From Bryobacterales bacterium (GTDB lineage: Bacteria > Acidobacteriota > Terriglobia > Bryobacterales > Bryobacteraceae), in contig JAEUQG010000138.1 in assembly GCA_016789755.1 (NCBI GenBank), positions 1-39,615 of the forward strand: a DNA stretch of 39,615 bases, in the 5' to 3' direction. Position numbers and translations under genes: made by a program. The notes beneath the pieces were generated by a model. The model saw only the letters and a list, made by a program, of their open reading frames with translations. It was not told where the DNA came from and searched no databases. Below, one piece after another: positions 7,831 through 14,892 of this stretch; the first letter of the stretch is position 1, and each line of letters starts with the position of its first letter.

Positions 7831-8870
7831 TCCTCCAACGTCCGGATCAAGCCTTCCAGTTGGGCGACGAGGCGCGCGTCTTTCTCCCCCTCTTTCACCT
7901 TGCGCACGGCCATCAGATGCGCGGTTTTGAGCGCCACTTCCTGATTCACCGCCACGTCCGGCGCGACCCCCGTTCCCTCCCAATTCGTCTTCGAGATGGG
8001 ATTGATCGCCCGCCCCGACGGGATGAAGGCGCGGAAGTGCGCGCTGACGCGAGCCATGCCGCCCGGATGCGCTCCCCCGCCCGTTGTCTCGCCCACAATC
8101 GTTGCCCGCTTCAGGTTCTTCAGGTTGTAGGTGAACTCCTCGGCCGCCGAGAACGTGCGGTTACTGGTCAGCACGTAAACCGGCTTGCCGGCCAGCCGCT
8201 TGCCGGGCACAAAGGGCAGCGTCCACCACTGCCGCGTCGAATCCGCCGGCCGGAAGTAGAGATCGTTGAGATGCGTCACGTCTTCAAAGAGGTAGCTCGA
8301 CAGCAGAGCTACCATGGCCGGATCGCCACCCCCGTTCTTGCGCACATCCACAATCAGCGCATCGCTGTTGGCCAGCAGATTCATCGCCGCCACAGCGGTC
8401 TCCGCCCCCAGAGCCGCCGGGAAGAAGCCGCGCAAATCAAGGTAGCCGACGTTCCCCGCCAGCCGCTCCACACGCTCAAAGCCGAAGTTGTCCCTCGCCA
8501 TCCGCTGCCGCGCCTCTTCCACCTCTTCCTTGGTCGGCGGACGCCGCGCTTCGCTCCGCTCCGGAATCGGATCGTAGCTATGGCGCACACGCAAGTGCTT
8601 GTCCTTGCTCACCTGCTGCAAGTGTTCTGTGAGCCGGGAGGCGAACTCGGCGGCGCTGGCAAGGGAATCGTACTCGCCACGGCCCATCCGCTCCCGAATG
8701 GCAGCCTCCATTTGTTTGGCCTTCTCGGGAAAGACGTAGTTCTCCTCCAGCGCCTTCAGGACCCCATCGACGGCCGCCCGGCGTTCCGCCCCATCGATCG
8801 TACGGTCTTTCTCAGCAACGGGTTGCGCCGCCAGCGCGGCGGCCAAAAGGAAGGGAATCGCTCGAATCAT
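7812..8870 (-). CDS. Secreted S41-family (C-terminal-processing/tricorn-like) serine protease
   Basis: A 352-residue exported protease. A signal peptide covers about residues 1-16 (MIRAIPFLLAAALAAQP). A helical N-terminal region (about 30-95) of the Peptidase_S41 N-type precedes the protease core. The core shows VGYLDLRGFF (141-150), ALIVDVRKNGGGD (171-183) and the nucleophile S241 in TSNRTFSAAEEF, with IVGETTGGGAHPGG (258-271) following. There is no PDZ domain, which points to the IRBP/tricorn-like subgroup rather than CtpA. Substrates are unknown. The last five residues (QGLRP) are encoded by the start of a dispersed repeat, so the natural C-terminus may have been replaced when the repeat arrived. 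It lies 45 bases downstream of the AraC-type gene on the same strand. Confidence 0.9.
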   Translation of the reverse strand: MIRAIPFLLAAALAAQPVAEKDRTIDGAERRAAVDGVLKALEENYVFPEKAKQMEAAIRERMGRGEYDSLASAAEFASRLTEHLQQVSKDKHLRVRHSYDPIPERSEARRPPTKEEVEEARQRMARDNFGFERVERLAGNVGYLDLRGFFPAALGAETAVAAMNLLANSDALIVDVRKNGGGDPAMVALLSSYLFEDVTHLNDLYFRPADSTRQWWTLPFVPGKRLAGKPVYVLTSNRTFSAAEEFTYNLKNLKRATIVGETTGGGAHPGGMARVSAHFRAFIPSGRAINPISKTNWEGTGVAPDVAVNQEVALKTAHLMAVRKVKEGEKDARLVAQLEGLIRTLEEQGLRP

Positions 8871-8915
8871 TCCTTCAGCTTACGGGCGCGGCTGGCGGCC
8901 CGTATTGTACGGAAT

Positions 8916-9631
8916 TCACAACATGGCGCGATATTCGCCGGGAGTAACCCCCATCACCTGGCGGAAGGCTCGTGTGAAGTGGCTCTGGTCGCAGAAGCCG
9001 GCATCGAGCGCCACGCCGGCCAACTCCGCTCCCCCGGCAATCTTCCGGCAGGCGTGTTCCACCCTTAGACGGCGCACATAGTCTCCGGCAGTGCAGCGAT
9101 GAAAGCGCCGGAAAGCAGTGGCCAGATGAGAGGGACTCACGCCTAGCCGCGTGGCAATCTCAAAGAGGGAAGTGCGTCCGAGAATCGATTCCCGCAACTG
9201 CTCCCGAGCCTCCCAAAGCCACTTGGGTTCGTTTTGCACAATCTCCCATTCATCACGTTTCATCGCTTTCATCAGTTCGTAGAGCAGCGACTCGGCCCGG
9301 TCGCCATCCCCATCGAGAAACGCAGCGTACACCCTCGATGCCAGATGCGCCGCCAGACCTCCCACGAACCATCCCGGCTCGGCTGCTTCCCCCGGACCCT
9401 GGATGTTGAAAGACCGCGTCAGCCGTTGGTGAAACCGCTCCGAATGCGCTTCCCCGGCCGGATGCATCGCCACGGTCCCAGGCTGGCACAGCCTAGTCCG
9501 CCCCTCTACCGTTTCGTGATAGAACCCCTCCGGGACATAGCAAAGGTACCAGTGAGAGTGGCTGTGTGTTCGCCAAGTAAGGTCCCGGGACGGTACACCG
9601 TCTCGGTGAGATGAAAACCCGCCACCTTCAT
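8916..9631 (-). pseudogene. AraC-family transcriptional regulator interrupted by a frameshift near 9566
   Basis: The C-terminal 200 or so residues are a normal AraC regulator: a cupin-like sensor part (YHETVEGRTRLCQPGTVAMH, AGEAHSERFH) and two helix-turn-helix motifs (LFEIATRLGVSPSHLATAFR and LAGVALDAGFCDQSHFTRAF). The matching N-terminus, MKVAGFHLTETVYRPGTLLG from the ATG at 9631, lies in a different frame and runs into a stop about 20 codons past the break. The two frames meet in a short (AC)n run at 9563-9569. Removing one AC unit gives the continuous reading GEHSHSHWYLCYVPEGFY, as expected for this sensor domain. A TTG at 9659 gives an unbroken but unnatural 247-residue reading. The regulated genes are unknown; the S41 protease follows on the same strand. 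A sequencing error is possible. An in-frame ATG at 9682 is another candidate start. Confidence 0.75.
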
Positions 9632-9777
9632 ACCCCGGACCACGGTCCCGCAATAGCAACCGTCATGAAGAACGCGCCCCATGCCCGTCTTAGACGACAA
9701 CCGGCCCCCGATTGTTTGCTCCCAGGCTGAACTTTCCCTGGCCCCGCGCGTACATATATATCGAGGAGACCATTGGC

Positions 9778-9984
9778 ATGTTCACCTTCCTGGTTTGGTT
9801 GCTGCTGTTCCTGCTCTGCTGGCCGCTGGCGCTGCTGGCCCTCATCGCCTATCCGTTCGTGTGGCTGATCCTGCTGCCTTTCCGGCTGGTGGGTATTGCC
9901 GTCGGCGGCGTCCTGGAGTTGCTCAAAGCGATTCTGTTCCTGCCGGCCCGGCTTCTCGGCGGCCCCAACCGCAAAGCAGCTTGA
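9778..9984 (+). CDS. Small hydrophobic membrane protein, 68 residues
   Basis: Starts MFTFLVWLLLFLLCWPLALL and is almost entirely hydrophobic, with about two membrane segments (residues 3-38 as a hairpin with a proline-containing turn, and a further amphipathic stretch at 40-60), ending in a short basic tail (GGPNRKAA). The ATG at 9778 is preferred over an in-frame ATG at 9712 because a good ribosome binding site, GAGGAG, lies 9 bases before it, and the extra 22 residues of the longer version look non-native. I do not recognise the family. It is followed by a 144-base gap with inverted repeats and then the LolA-like gene on the same strand. Confidence 0.7.
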   Translation: MFTFLVWLLLFLLCWPLALLALIAYPFVWLILLPFRLVGIAVGGVLELLKAILFLPARLLGGPNRKAA

Positions 9985-10036
9985 CCCTCATATTTCCACG
10001 AAACGAACCGATCTGAGATGCATCCGATACAGTAGA

Positions 10037-10079
10037 GCGGTTGAACCGCCACGGGCGATTGCACGGGAATAGACCGTGC
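10037..10079 (+). repeat. Two adjacent inverted repeats in the 9985-10128 intergenic region
   Basis: GCGGTTGAACCGC (10037-10049) is a perfect inverted repeat, and GCACGG/CCGTGC (10061-10066 and 10074-10079, 7-base loop) a second. Neither is followed by a T-run, so a standard intrinsic terminator is not supported. They could end transcription of the small membrane protein gene weakly or mark the leader of the next gene. Confidence 0.45.
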
Positions 10080-10128
10080 TGGTAAAGTGATTAGTGGACA
10101 GAGTCGGCGTCCGGCATAAGGAATCGTA

Positions 10129-10866
10129 TTGTCTACCCGCATCCTATCGTTGACCTTGGCACTTTCTTCCGCCCTTTTGGCGGCCGGAGGCGCCTTGGAC
10201 GATGGCCCCGAAGCTCCTGGAAATGAAACAGTTCTGAGCCGTTACCTGGAAGCGTCGAAGAATCAGCAGCAGCAGATGCGCGGCGTGTCCATGGATGTAA
10301 ACATGACTGCCGAACTGCCGAAAATGAAGAAGCGCGGCCGGCTGCAAGCCTTACGCTCCATCTCCCGCATCGGACGCATCACCTACGACGCCCTGCGTTT
10401 TGAAGGCGACAACACGGTGAAAAAGGAAGTCATCGCACGCTTCCTCTCCACCGAGGTGGAATCCACCGATAAGACCGCCCCCCCCATCACCCCCGATTTT
10501 TACAAGTTTAAGTACAAAGGCATTGAAGACCGCGAAGGCCAACAGGTCCACGTTCTCCAACTGACCCCGAAAAAGAAGATGGCCGGCACCTTCAAAGGCG
10601 AACTCTGGCTCGACCAGGAAACCTGCCTCCCCGTGCGCGAGGCGGGCCGTCTGGCCAAAAATCCATCGGTTTTCATCAAACGCTTCGATTTCGTCCGTCA
10701 ATACCAGGTTCGCGACGGCATGGCGGTCCCCACACATACAACCGGAACCGTGGAAACGCGGCTGTGGGGCAAGGCCGAAATGTCCATCGATTATTCAAAC
10801 TTCACCCGCGCCGCGGAAACCGCGGTCCTGCCCAACACCGACCCAGAGCTGGCGAACAGACCGTAG
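10129..10866 (+). CDS. Secreted LolA/outer-membrane-lipoprotein-sorting-like protein
   Basis: A 245-residue protein with a signal peptide (about 1-20: STRILSLTLALSSALLAAGG). The start is a TTG supported by an AAGGA ribosome binding site 7 bases upstream. The mature part has the alternating pattern of the LolA/LppX-like half-barrel: an early helix (LSRYLEASKNQQQQM), then long beta strands including YKFKYKGIEDREGQQVHVLQ, GTFKGELWLDQETCLPVREA and FIKRFDFVRQYQVRDGMAVP. These carry hydrophobic molecules such as lipoproteins or glycolipids across the periplasm. The call rests on the strand pattern (x-G-x-L-W-L-D-x-x-T) rather than a diagnostic motif. It lies directly upstream of the hopanoid operon on the same strand, so a role in lipid handling is possible but unproven. 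Confidence 0.6.
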   Translation: MSTRILSLTLALSSALLAAGGALDDGPEAPGNETVLSRYLEASKNQQQQMRGVSMDVNMTAELPKMKKRGRLQALRSISRIGRITYDALRFEGDNTVKKEVIARFLSTEVESTDKTAPPITPDFYKFKYKGIEDREGQQVHVLQLTPKKKMAGTFKGELWLDQETCLPVREAGRLAKNPSVFIKRFDFVRQYQVRDGMAVPTHTTGTVETRLWGKAEMSIDYSNFTRAAETAVLPNTDPELANRP

Positions 10867-10880
10867 ACTGGTTCAATCTA

Positions 10881-10892
10881 TACAAACTTGTA
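10881..10892. promoter_or_regulatory. Short inverted repeat upstream of the hopanoid operon
   Basis: TACAAACTTGTA is a perfect inverted repeat (5-base arms TACAA/TTGTA, 2-base centre), the only dyad in the 66 bases between the LolA-like gene and hpnJ. It lies where a promoter would be expected. I cannot identify convincing -35/-10 boxes, so this is a candidate operator only. Confidence 0.3.
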
Positions 10893-10932
10893 CTAATAGC
10901 CCCCAAGGCGCTACCCTGGAAGTTTGGAATCC

Positions 10933-12384
10933 ATGCGTACCCTATTCCTGAATCCCCCCAGTTTCGAAGGCTTCGATGGGGGCGCCAGTTCGCGCTGGCC
11001 GGCCACTCGGGAAATCGAGTCCTATTGGTATCCGGTCTGGCTCTGCTACCCCGCTGGGCTGCTGCCCGACAGCAAGGTCCTGGACGCCCCGCCGCACAAG
11101 GTCAGCATTGAGCAGACCGTGGAAACGGCGAAGAACTTCGAGTTGCTGGTGCTGTTCACCTCCACCCCCGGCTTTGAGGTGGATGTGAAGATGGCCCAGA
11201 TGATGAAGGACGTGAACGCGAAGCTGAAGGTCTGCTTCGTCGGCCCGCCCGTAACCGTGGATGCGGAGAAGATCCTGCGCACCACACCGGCGATCGATTT
11301 CGTGGTCCGCCGCGAGTTCGATTACCCCATCGTCAAGTTCGCCACCGGCACGCCGCTCGATGAGATCCCGAACGTCAGTTTCCGCAAGAACGGGCAGGTG
11401 GTGCACAACTCCGAGGGCGCCTACGTCGAGAATCTCGATGAGTTGCCGTGGGTGTCGAAGGTCTACAAGCGCGATCTCGACTTCCGCCGCTACAACGTCC
11501 CGTTCCTGAAGCACCCCTTCATTTCGATGTACAGTTCGCGCGGATGCCCGGCGCAGTGCACCTTTTGCCTGTGGCCGCAAACGCACAGCGGGCATCGGTG
11601 GCGCACACGCTCGGCCACCGACGTGGCCAACGAAGTGAAGTACGCACTCGAAAACTTCCCCGGCCTCAAAGAGATCTTCTTCGACGACGACACGTTCAAC
11701 TACCAGAAGAAGCGCACGCTCGAGATCTGCGAGAAGCTCGGCCCGCTGAACTTCACCTGGTCGTGCACCTCGCGCGTGACCACGGATTACGACACGCTGA
11801 AGGCGATGAAAGAAGCCGGAGCGCGGCTGATGATCGTCGGCTATGAAACCGGCGATCCGCAGGTGCTCAAGAATATCAAGAAGGGCGCCAATCTGGACAT
11901 GGCGCGGCGTTTCACGGACAACGCCCACAAGCTGGGGCTGACGATCCATGGCGATTTTATCGTCGGCCTGCCCGGCGACACTCGCGAATCTATCCGCCGC
12001 ACCATCGACTTTGCCAAATCGCTCGACACGGAAACGATTCAGGTGTCGATCGCGCACCCCTATCCCGGCACCGAATTCTACGATTACGTGAAGCAGAACG
12101 GGCTGATCACCATCGACTCGATGACCGACGAGCAGGGCCATCAGTTGCCGAACATCCGCTATGAGAACCTGGACCGCGCGGAGCTGGTCGATTGGGTGGA
12201 GCGCTTCTACGGCGAATACTACTTCCGTCCGAAGGCCATCTGGCGCGTGGTGCGCAAGGCGATCTTCAACGGCGAAGAGCGCCGCCGGTTGCACAAGGAA
12301 GCCCGCGAGTACCTCGCCTTGCGCGCCAAGCGTAAGAAGTTCGTAGAGGAGCACCGCGCCGCCACCGCCATTTCCGCACGCTGA
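10933..12384 (+). CDS. hpnJ: Hopanoid-associated B12-binding radical SAM protein HpnJ
   Basis: A 483-residue radical SAM enzyme with an N-terminal cobalamin-binding-like domain (about 1-150). The iron-sulphur cluster motif is C205-x3-C209-x2-C212 in SSRGCPAQCTFC, followed by LKEIFFDDDTFNYQ, the glycine-rich MIVGYETGD and IVGLPGDTRES typical of this class. The overall sequence, including MRTLFLNPPSFEGFDGGASS, is what I recall for HpnJ, linked in the literature to turning sugar-bearing bacteriohopanetetrol into the cyclitol-ether form. The ATG at 10933 is preferred to the TTG at 10924. The stop overlaps the next start (TGATG), and the HpnI-type glycosyltransferase is three genes on, which supports the assignment. 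Hopanoids stiffen the outer membrane. Confidence 0.88.
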   Translation: MRTLFLNPPSFEGFDGGASSRWPATREIESYWYPVWLCYPAGLLPDSKVLDAPPHKVSIEQTVETAKNFELLVLFTSTPGFEVDVKMAQMMKDVNAKLKVCFVGPPVTVDAEKILRTTPAIDFVVRREFDYPIVKFATGTPLDEIPNVSFRKNGQVVHNSEGAYVENLDELPWVSKVYKRDLDFRRYNVPFLKHPFISMYSSRGCPAQCTFCLWPQTHSGHRWRTRSATDVANEVKYALENFPGLKEIFFDDDTFNYQKKRTLEICEKLGPLNFTWSCTSRVTTDYDTLKAMKEAGARLMIVGYETGDPQVLKNIKKGANLDMARRFTDNAHKLGLTIHGDFIVGLPGDTRESIRRTIDFAKSLDTETIQVSIAHPYPGTEFYDYVKQNGLITIDSMTDEQGHQLPNIRYENLDRAELVDWVERFYGEYYFRPKAIWRVVRKAIFNGEERRRLHKEAREYLALRAKRKKFVEEHRAATAISAR

Positions 12385-12749
12385 TGCAACGGCGCGGCCT
12401 GCTGTGGAAGACCGCCCTTTTCACGGCGATCGTTGTCCTTTCCAACGTTTCCGGCAATCTGCTGCTCAGCCTGGGGATGAAGTCTCCGGCGGGCATGCTT
12501 AGCCCGTGGGCCTTTGCCGGAGTGGGGTTGCTGATCGTCTGGACCCTGTCCAAACTGGCACTGCTCAGTTGGGCTGATCTGAGCTTCGTGCTGCCGGTGA
12601 CGGCGATCGGGTATCCGCTGTCGGTATTCGCGGGGTATCTGTTTCTGGGTGAAACCATCCCGCCGCAGCGGTGGGCCGGCACGGCGCTGATTGCCGCCGG
12701 CATGGTGCTGGTGGGCCTGACCGCGCCATCGTCGAAGGAGCGGCCATGA
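12384..12749 (+). CDS. Small EamA/SMR-like four-helix transporter subunit, first of a pair
   Basis: A 121-residue membrane protein with four predicted helices (about 10-30, 38-60, 65-87 and 95-114), the size of a small multidrug resistance protein or one half of an EamA transporter. The fourth-helix signature FLGETIPPQRWAGTALIAAG is typical of this superfamily. ArnE/ArnF, which flip a lipid-linked sugar, are the closest known heterodimeric analogue. Its start overlaps the hpnJ stop by one base and its stop overlaps the second subunit by four, so the two are translationally coupled and may form a heterodimer. The likely cargo is a lipid or lipid-linked sugar used by the hopanoid enzymes, by inference from context. 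Confidence 0.75.
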   Translation: MQRRGLLWKTALFTAIVVLSNVSGNLLLSLGMKSPAGMLSPWAFAGVGLLIVWTLSKLALLSWADLSFVLPVTAIGYPLSVFAGYLFLGETIPPQRWAGTALIAAGMVLVGLTAPSSKERP

Positions 12750-13108
12750 AGTGGCTGCTGGTAGCTTTGGTGGTGGCCGCCACCGTGGCCAGCGATCTGC
12801 TGCAATCCCATGAAATGAAACGGCAAGGCGAGGTCACCGATTTCCGCCCCTCCGCCCTGGGACGAATGCTTGCCGCCGTCCTGCGGCGCAAGCTGCTGAT
12901 TCTGGCCATCGGCTGCATGGCCGTATCGTTCTTCGCGTTCCTGGAGTTGCTGCGGGTCGCCGATTTGAGCTTCGCCGTTCCCGCCACGGCAGCCACCTAC
13001 GTGCTGGAAACACTGCTGGCAAAGATTGTTTTGAAAGAGAATGTCGTCTGGCAACGCTGGGCAGGGGCTGCGCTGGTGGCATCCGGCGTTCTACTCTTAT
13101 CCCTGTGA
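12746..13108 (+). CDS. Small EamA/SMR-like four-helix transporter subunit, second of a pair
   Basis: A 120-residue membrane protein starting MKWLLVALVVAATVASDLLQ. It has four predicted helices (about 2-17, 45-68, 70-92 and 98-119) and the superfamily's last-helix signature (LKENVVWQRWAGAALVASG), closely parallel to FLGETIPPQRWAGTALIAAG in the gene before. The central loop is longer and basic (MLAAVLRRKL). The ATG at 12746 (ATGA overlap with the preceding stop) is chosen over a longer upstream reading, which would start inside the previous gene. Its stop overlaps the glycosyltransferase GTG start by four bases. The two subunits resemble ArnE/ArnF in organisation; the substrate is inferred to be hopanoid-related. 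Confidence 0.75.
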   Translation: MKWLLVALVVAATVASDLLQSHEMKRQGEVTDFRPSALGRMLAAVLRRKLLILAIGCMAVSFFAFLELLRVADLSFAVPATAATYVLETLLAKIVLKENVVWQRWAGAALVASGVLLLSL

Positions 13109-14202
13109 TCTGGCTTTTGTACGCCATCTGCGCGGCTGCGGCGGGCTATCAACTGGTAGCTCTGGCGGCCGTGCTTCGCCAGTTGCTGCGCCGCGATCCG
13201 AAGCCGGCACGATTCCCCACGGTCTCCATCCTCAAACCGGTGCATGGCGCCGATGCATTTTTCGAGGCGGCCATCCGGTCCCATACGGCGATTGACTACC
13301 CGTCCCATGAAGTGTTGTTCGGCGTTAACCATGCCGCCGATGAGGCCGCCGAATCCGTGAGCGCCTTGCCAGGCGCCCGGCTCTATGTCAGTCCGCACCG
13401 GCAACCGAACGCCAAAGTGGCCAACCTGATGGAACTGGAGCGGCGGGCCATGGGTGAAATCTGGGTTGTGAACGACGGCGACATTCTAGTCACGCCCGAG
13501 TATCTGCGACGCATTGTCGCTCCGCTCGAAGACCCGCGCGTGGGGCTGGTGACGTGTCTTTACCGGCCGGTCCCGTTGGGCTTGCCGGCGGTATGGGAAT
13601 CGCTGGGCATCGCCATCGACTTTGCCCCCAGCACGTTGGTGGCGCCGCTGGTGGGCATCGACGAATTCGGCCTCGGCTCAACGCTCTGCTTCCGGGCAGC
13701 GGAGTGGAAGGCGCAAGGCGGCTTCGCCTCCATCGGCGAGTATCTGGCCGACGATTATCAACTGGCGAAGCGGTTGACGAAGGGGCAAGCAAAGCGCGCC
13801 GTGATGTCCCGCCTGATCGTAGACACGGGATTGCGATACGCAGACTGGGGCGCGATGTGGCGGCACCAGATACGCTGGGCGCGGACCATCCGGGTGTCGC
13901 GCGGGGAATATCTGGGGCTTCCGGTGACACACGCAGGCCTGTGGATGCTCGCCGCCGCGCTCTGCGGTCAATGGCCGCTCGCCGCGATTCTGCTGCTGAT
14001 CCGCACGCTCACCGCCTTCACCGCGGCGCGTTTTCTGCTGCGAACCTCCCTCGCCTGGGCGATACCGTTCTTTCCCTTGTGGGACCTGTTCGCCTCCGCC
14101 GTGTGGGCCTGCGCCTGGACGGGGAACACCATAGAGTGGCGCGGCCAGACACTGCCTTTGTCGGCCACGGGCAAGCTAGGACTAGGCAACTGGAACAAGT
14201 AA
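13105..14202 (+). CDS. hpnI: Hopanoid-associated glycosyltransferase HpnI (ceramide glucosyltransferase-like, GT21)
   Basis: A 365-residue membrane-bound family-2/21-type glycosyltransferase starting at GTG (GTGA overlap with the upstream stop). An N-terminal anchor covers about 2-28. The catalytic part shows TVSILKPVHG (39-48), the DxD-like D124-G-D126 in NDGDI, the third aspartate in YLADDYQL (213-220) and the RHQIRWARTIR motif (253-263) that corresponds to the (Q/R)xxRW site. Two or three membrane helices follow at about 275-350. HpnI is known to add N-acetylglucosamine to bacteriohopanetetrol; the deacetylase HpnK expected next in the pathway is not in this window. Its 3' end overlaps the convergent TIM-barrel gene by 21 bases. 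The name rests on co-location with hpnJ as well as on the motifs. Confidence 0.85.
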   Translation: MIWLLYAICAAAAGYQLVALAAVLRQLLRRDPKPARFPTVSILKPVHGADAFFEAAIRSHTAIDYPSHEVLFGVNHAADEAAESVSALPGARLYVSPHRQPNAKVANLMELERRAMGEIWVVNDGDILVTPEYLRRIVAPLEDPRVGLVTCLYRPVPLGLPAVWESLGIAIDFAPSTLVAPLVGIDEFGLGSTLCFRAAEWKAQGGFASIGEYLADDYQLAKRLTKGQAKRAVMSRLIVDTGLRYADWGAMWRHQIRWARTIRVSRGEYLGLPVTHAGLWMLAAALCGQWPLAAILLLIRTLTAFTAARFLLRTSLAWAIPFFPLWDLFASAVWACAWTGNTIEWRGQTLPLSATGKLGLGNWNK

Positions 14203-14892
14203 TCGAAGCGACTCTTCGACTCGAGCCACCTCATGAGTGATGTTGCTTTGTCCCTGGTCAATCAGGCTCTCAATGATGACCGGAACAGAAGCCGGGATAT
14301 GCGGTGCGAGGGGTTGAAAGGCGCGAACAGCGTTCAACGAGATCGGATCGTGCCGGCTGGCTGTATTCACCTCGCTCACATGCACCTCCGCCAAGCGGCC
14401 GCCGTAGGCCCTTAGTAGCAGGGATGCCTCCGTCATCGAAGGGTCCACTTGACGGGCGTGGCCGATATCAAAACAGAACCGCGCCTCCGGCAGAGCGTCA
14501 AAAATCGCGCGCAGTTCGCCGACAGTGCGGCCTTGAGGCTTACGCTTATCCATGTTTTCGATGAGGAGCATGTTGCCAAACGAACGCCACAACGCCGGCG
14601 TGTACACAACGTCCGGATGCACGATGAACGGGATACGCCATTTCTCCGCAGACTGCAGTAATCTAAGGACTCTGCGCTCATCCGCCACGTCGAAGCGGCT
14701 CGGAACATGGAGAGACACGTACTTCCAAGTCTGCCATTCGATTTCAGCGAGGCCTGCGATGAGGGGCTCTAACTCTTGGAAACGAAGGGCTGATAATTCC
14801 AAGGCCGGCAAGTGAGCGGTGCGTGCCAATTGCACGCCGGCGCGCCAATCTCCCTTGGCCAAAGCCCCCGTTGAGAACCCAATGATCCGCAT
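14182..14892 (-). CDS. Xylose-isomerase-like TIM-barrel protein, cytoplasmic
   Basis: A 236-residue protein of the AP_endonuc_2/sugar-isomerase superfamily, without a signal peptide. Metal ligands expected in the fold are visible: E in LLIENMD, D and H in FDIGHAR, H in EVHVSEVN, and E in VIIESLI. I chose the ATG at 14892 (MRIIGFSTGALAKGDW) rather than a 273-residue reading that would start inside the upstream gene. The start overlaps the stop of the broken nucleotidyltransferase gene (TGATG), so the two were one transcription unit. Pairing of such a barrel with a nucleotidyltransferase suggests modification of a small sugar-like substrate, but nothing in the sequence identifies it. It converges on hpnI. 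Confidence 0.8.
   Translation of the reverse strand: MRIIGFSTGALAKGDWRAGVQLARTAHLPALELSALRFQELEPLIAGLAEIEWQTWKYVSLHVPSRFDVADERRVLRLLQSAEKWRIPFIVHPDVVYTPALWRSFGNMLLIENMDKRKPQGRTVGELRAIFDALPEARFCFDIGHARQVDPSMTEASLLLRAYGGRLAEVHVSEVNTASRHDPISLNAVRAFQPLAPHIPASVPVIIESLIDQGQSNITHEVARVEESLRLLVPVA

Noticed and set aside
12671..12745. Longer start for the second small transporter subunit
   Set aside because: It would begin inside the first subunit gene with a Gly/Arg-rich non-membrane stretch; the ATGA overlap at 12746 is a better start.
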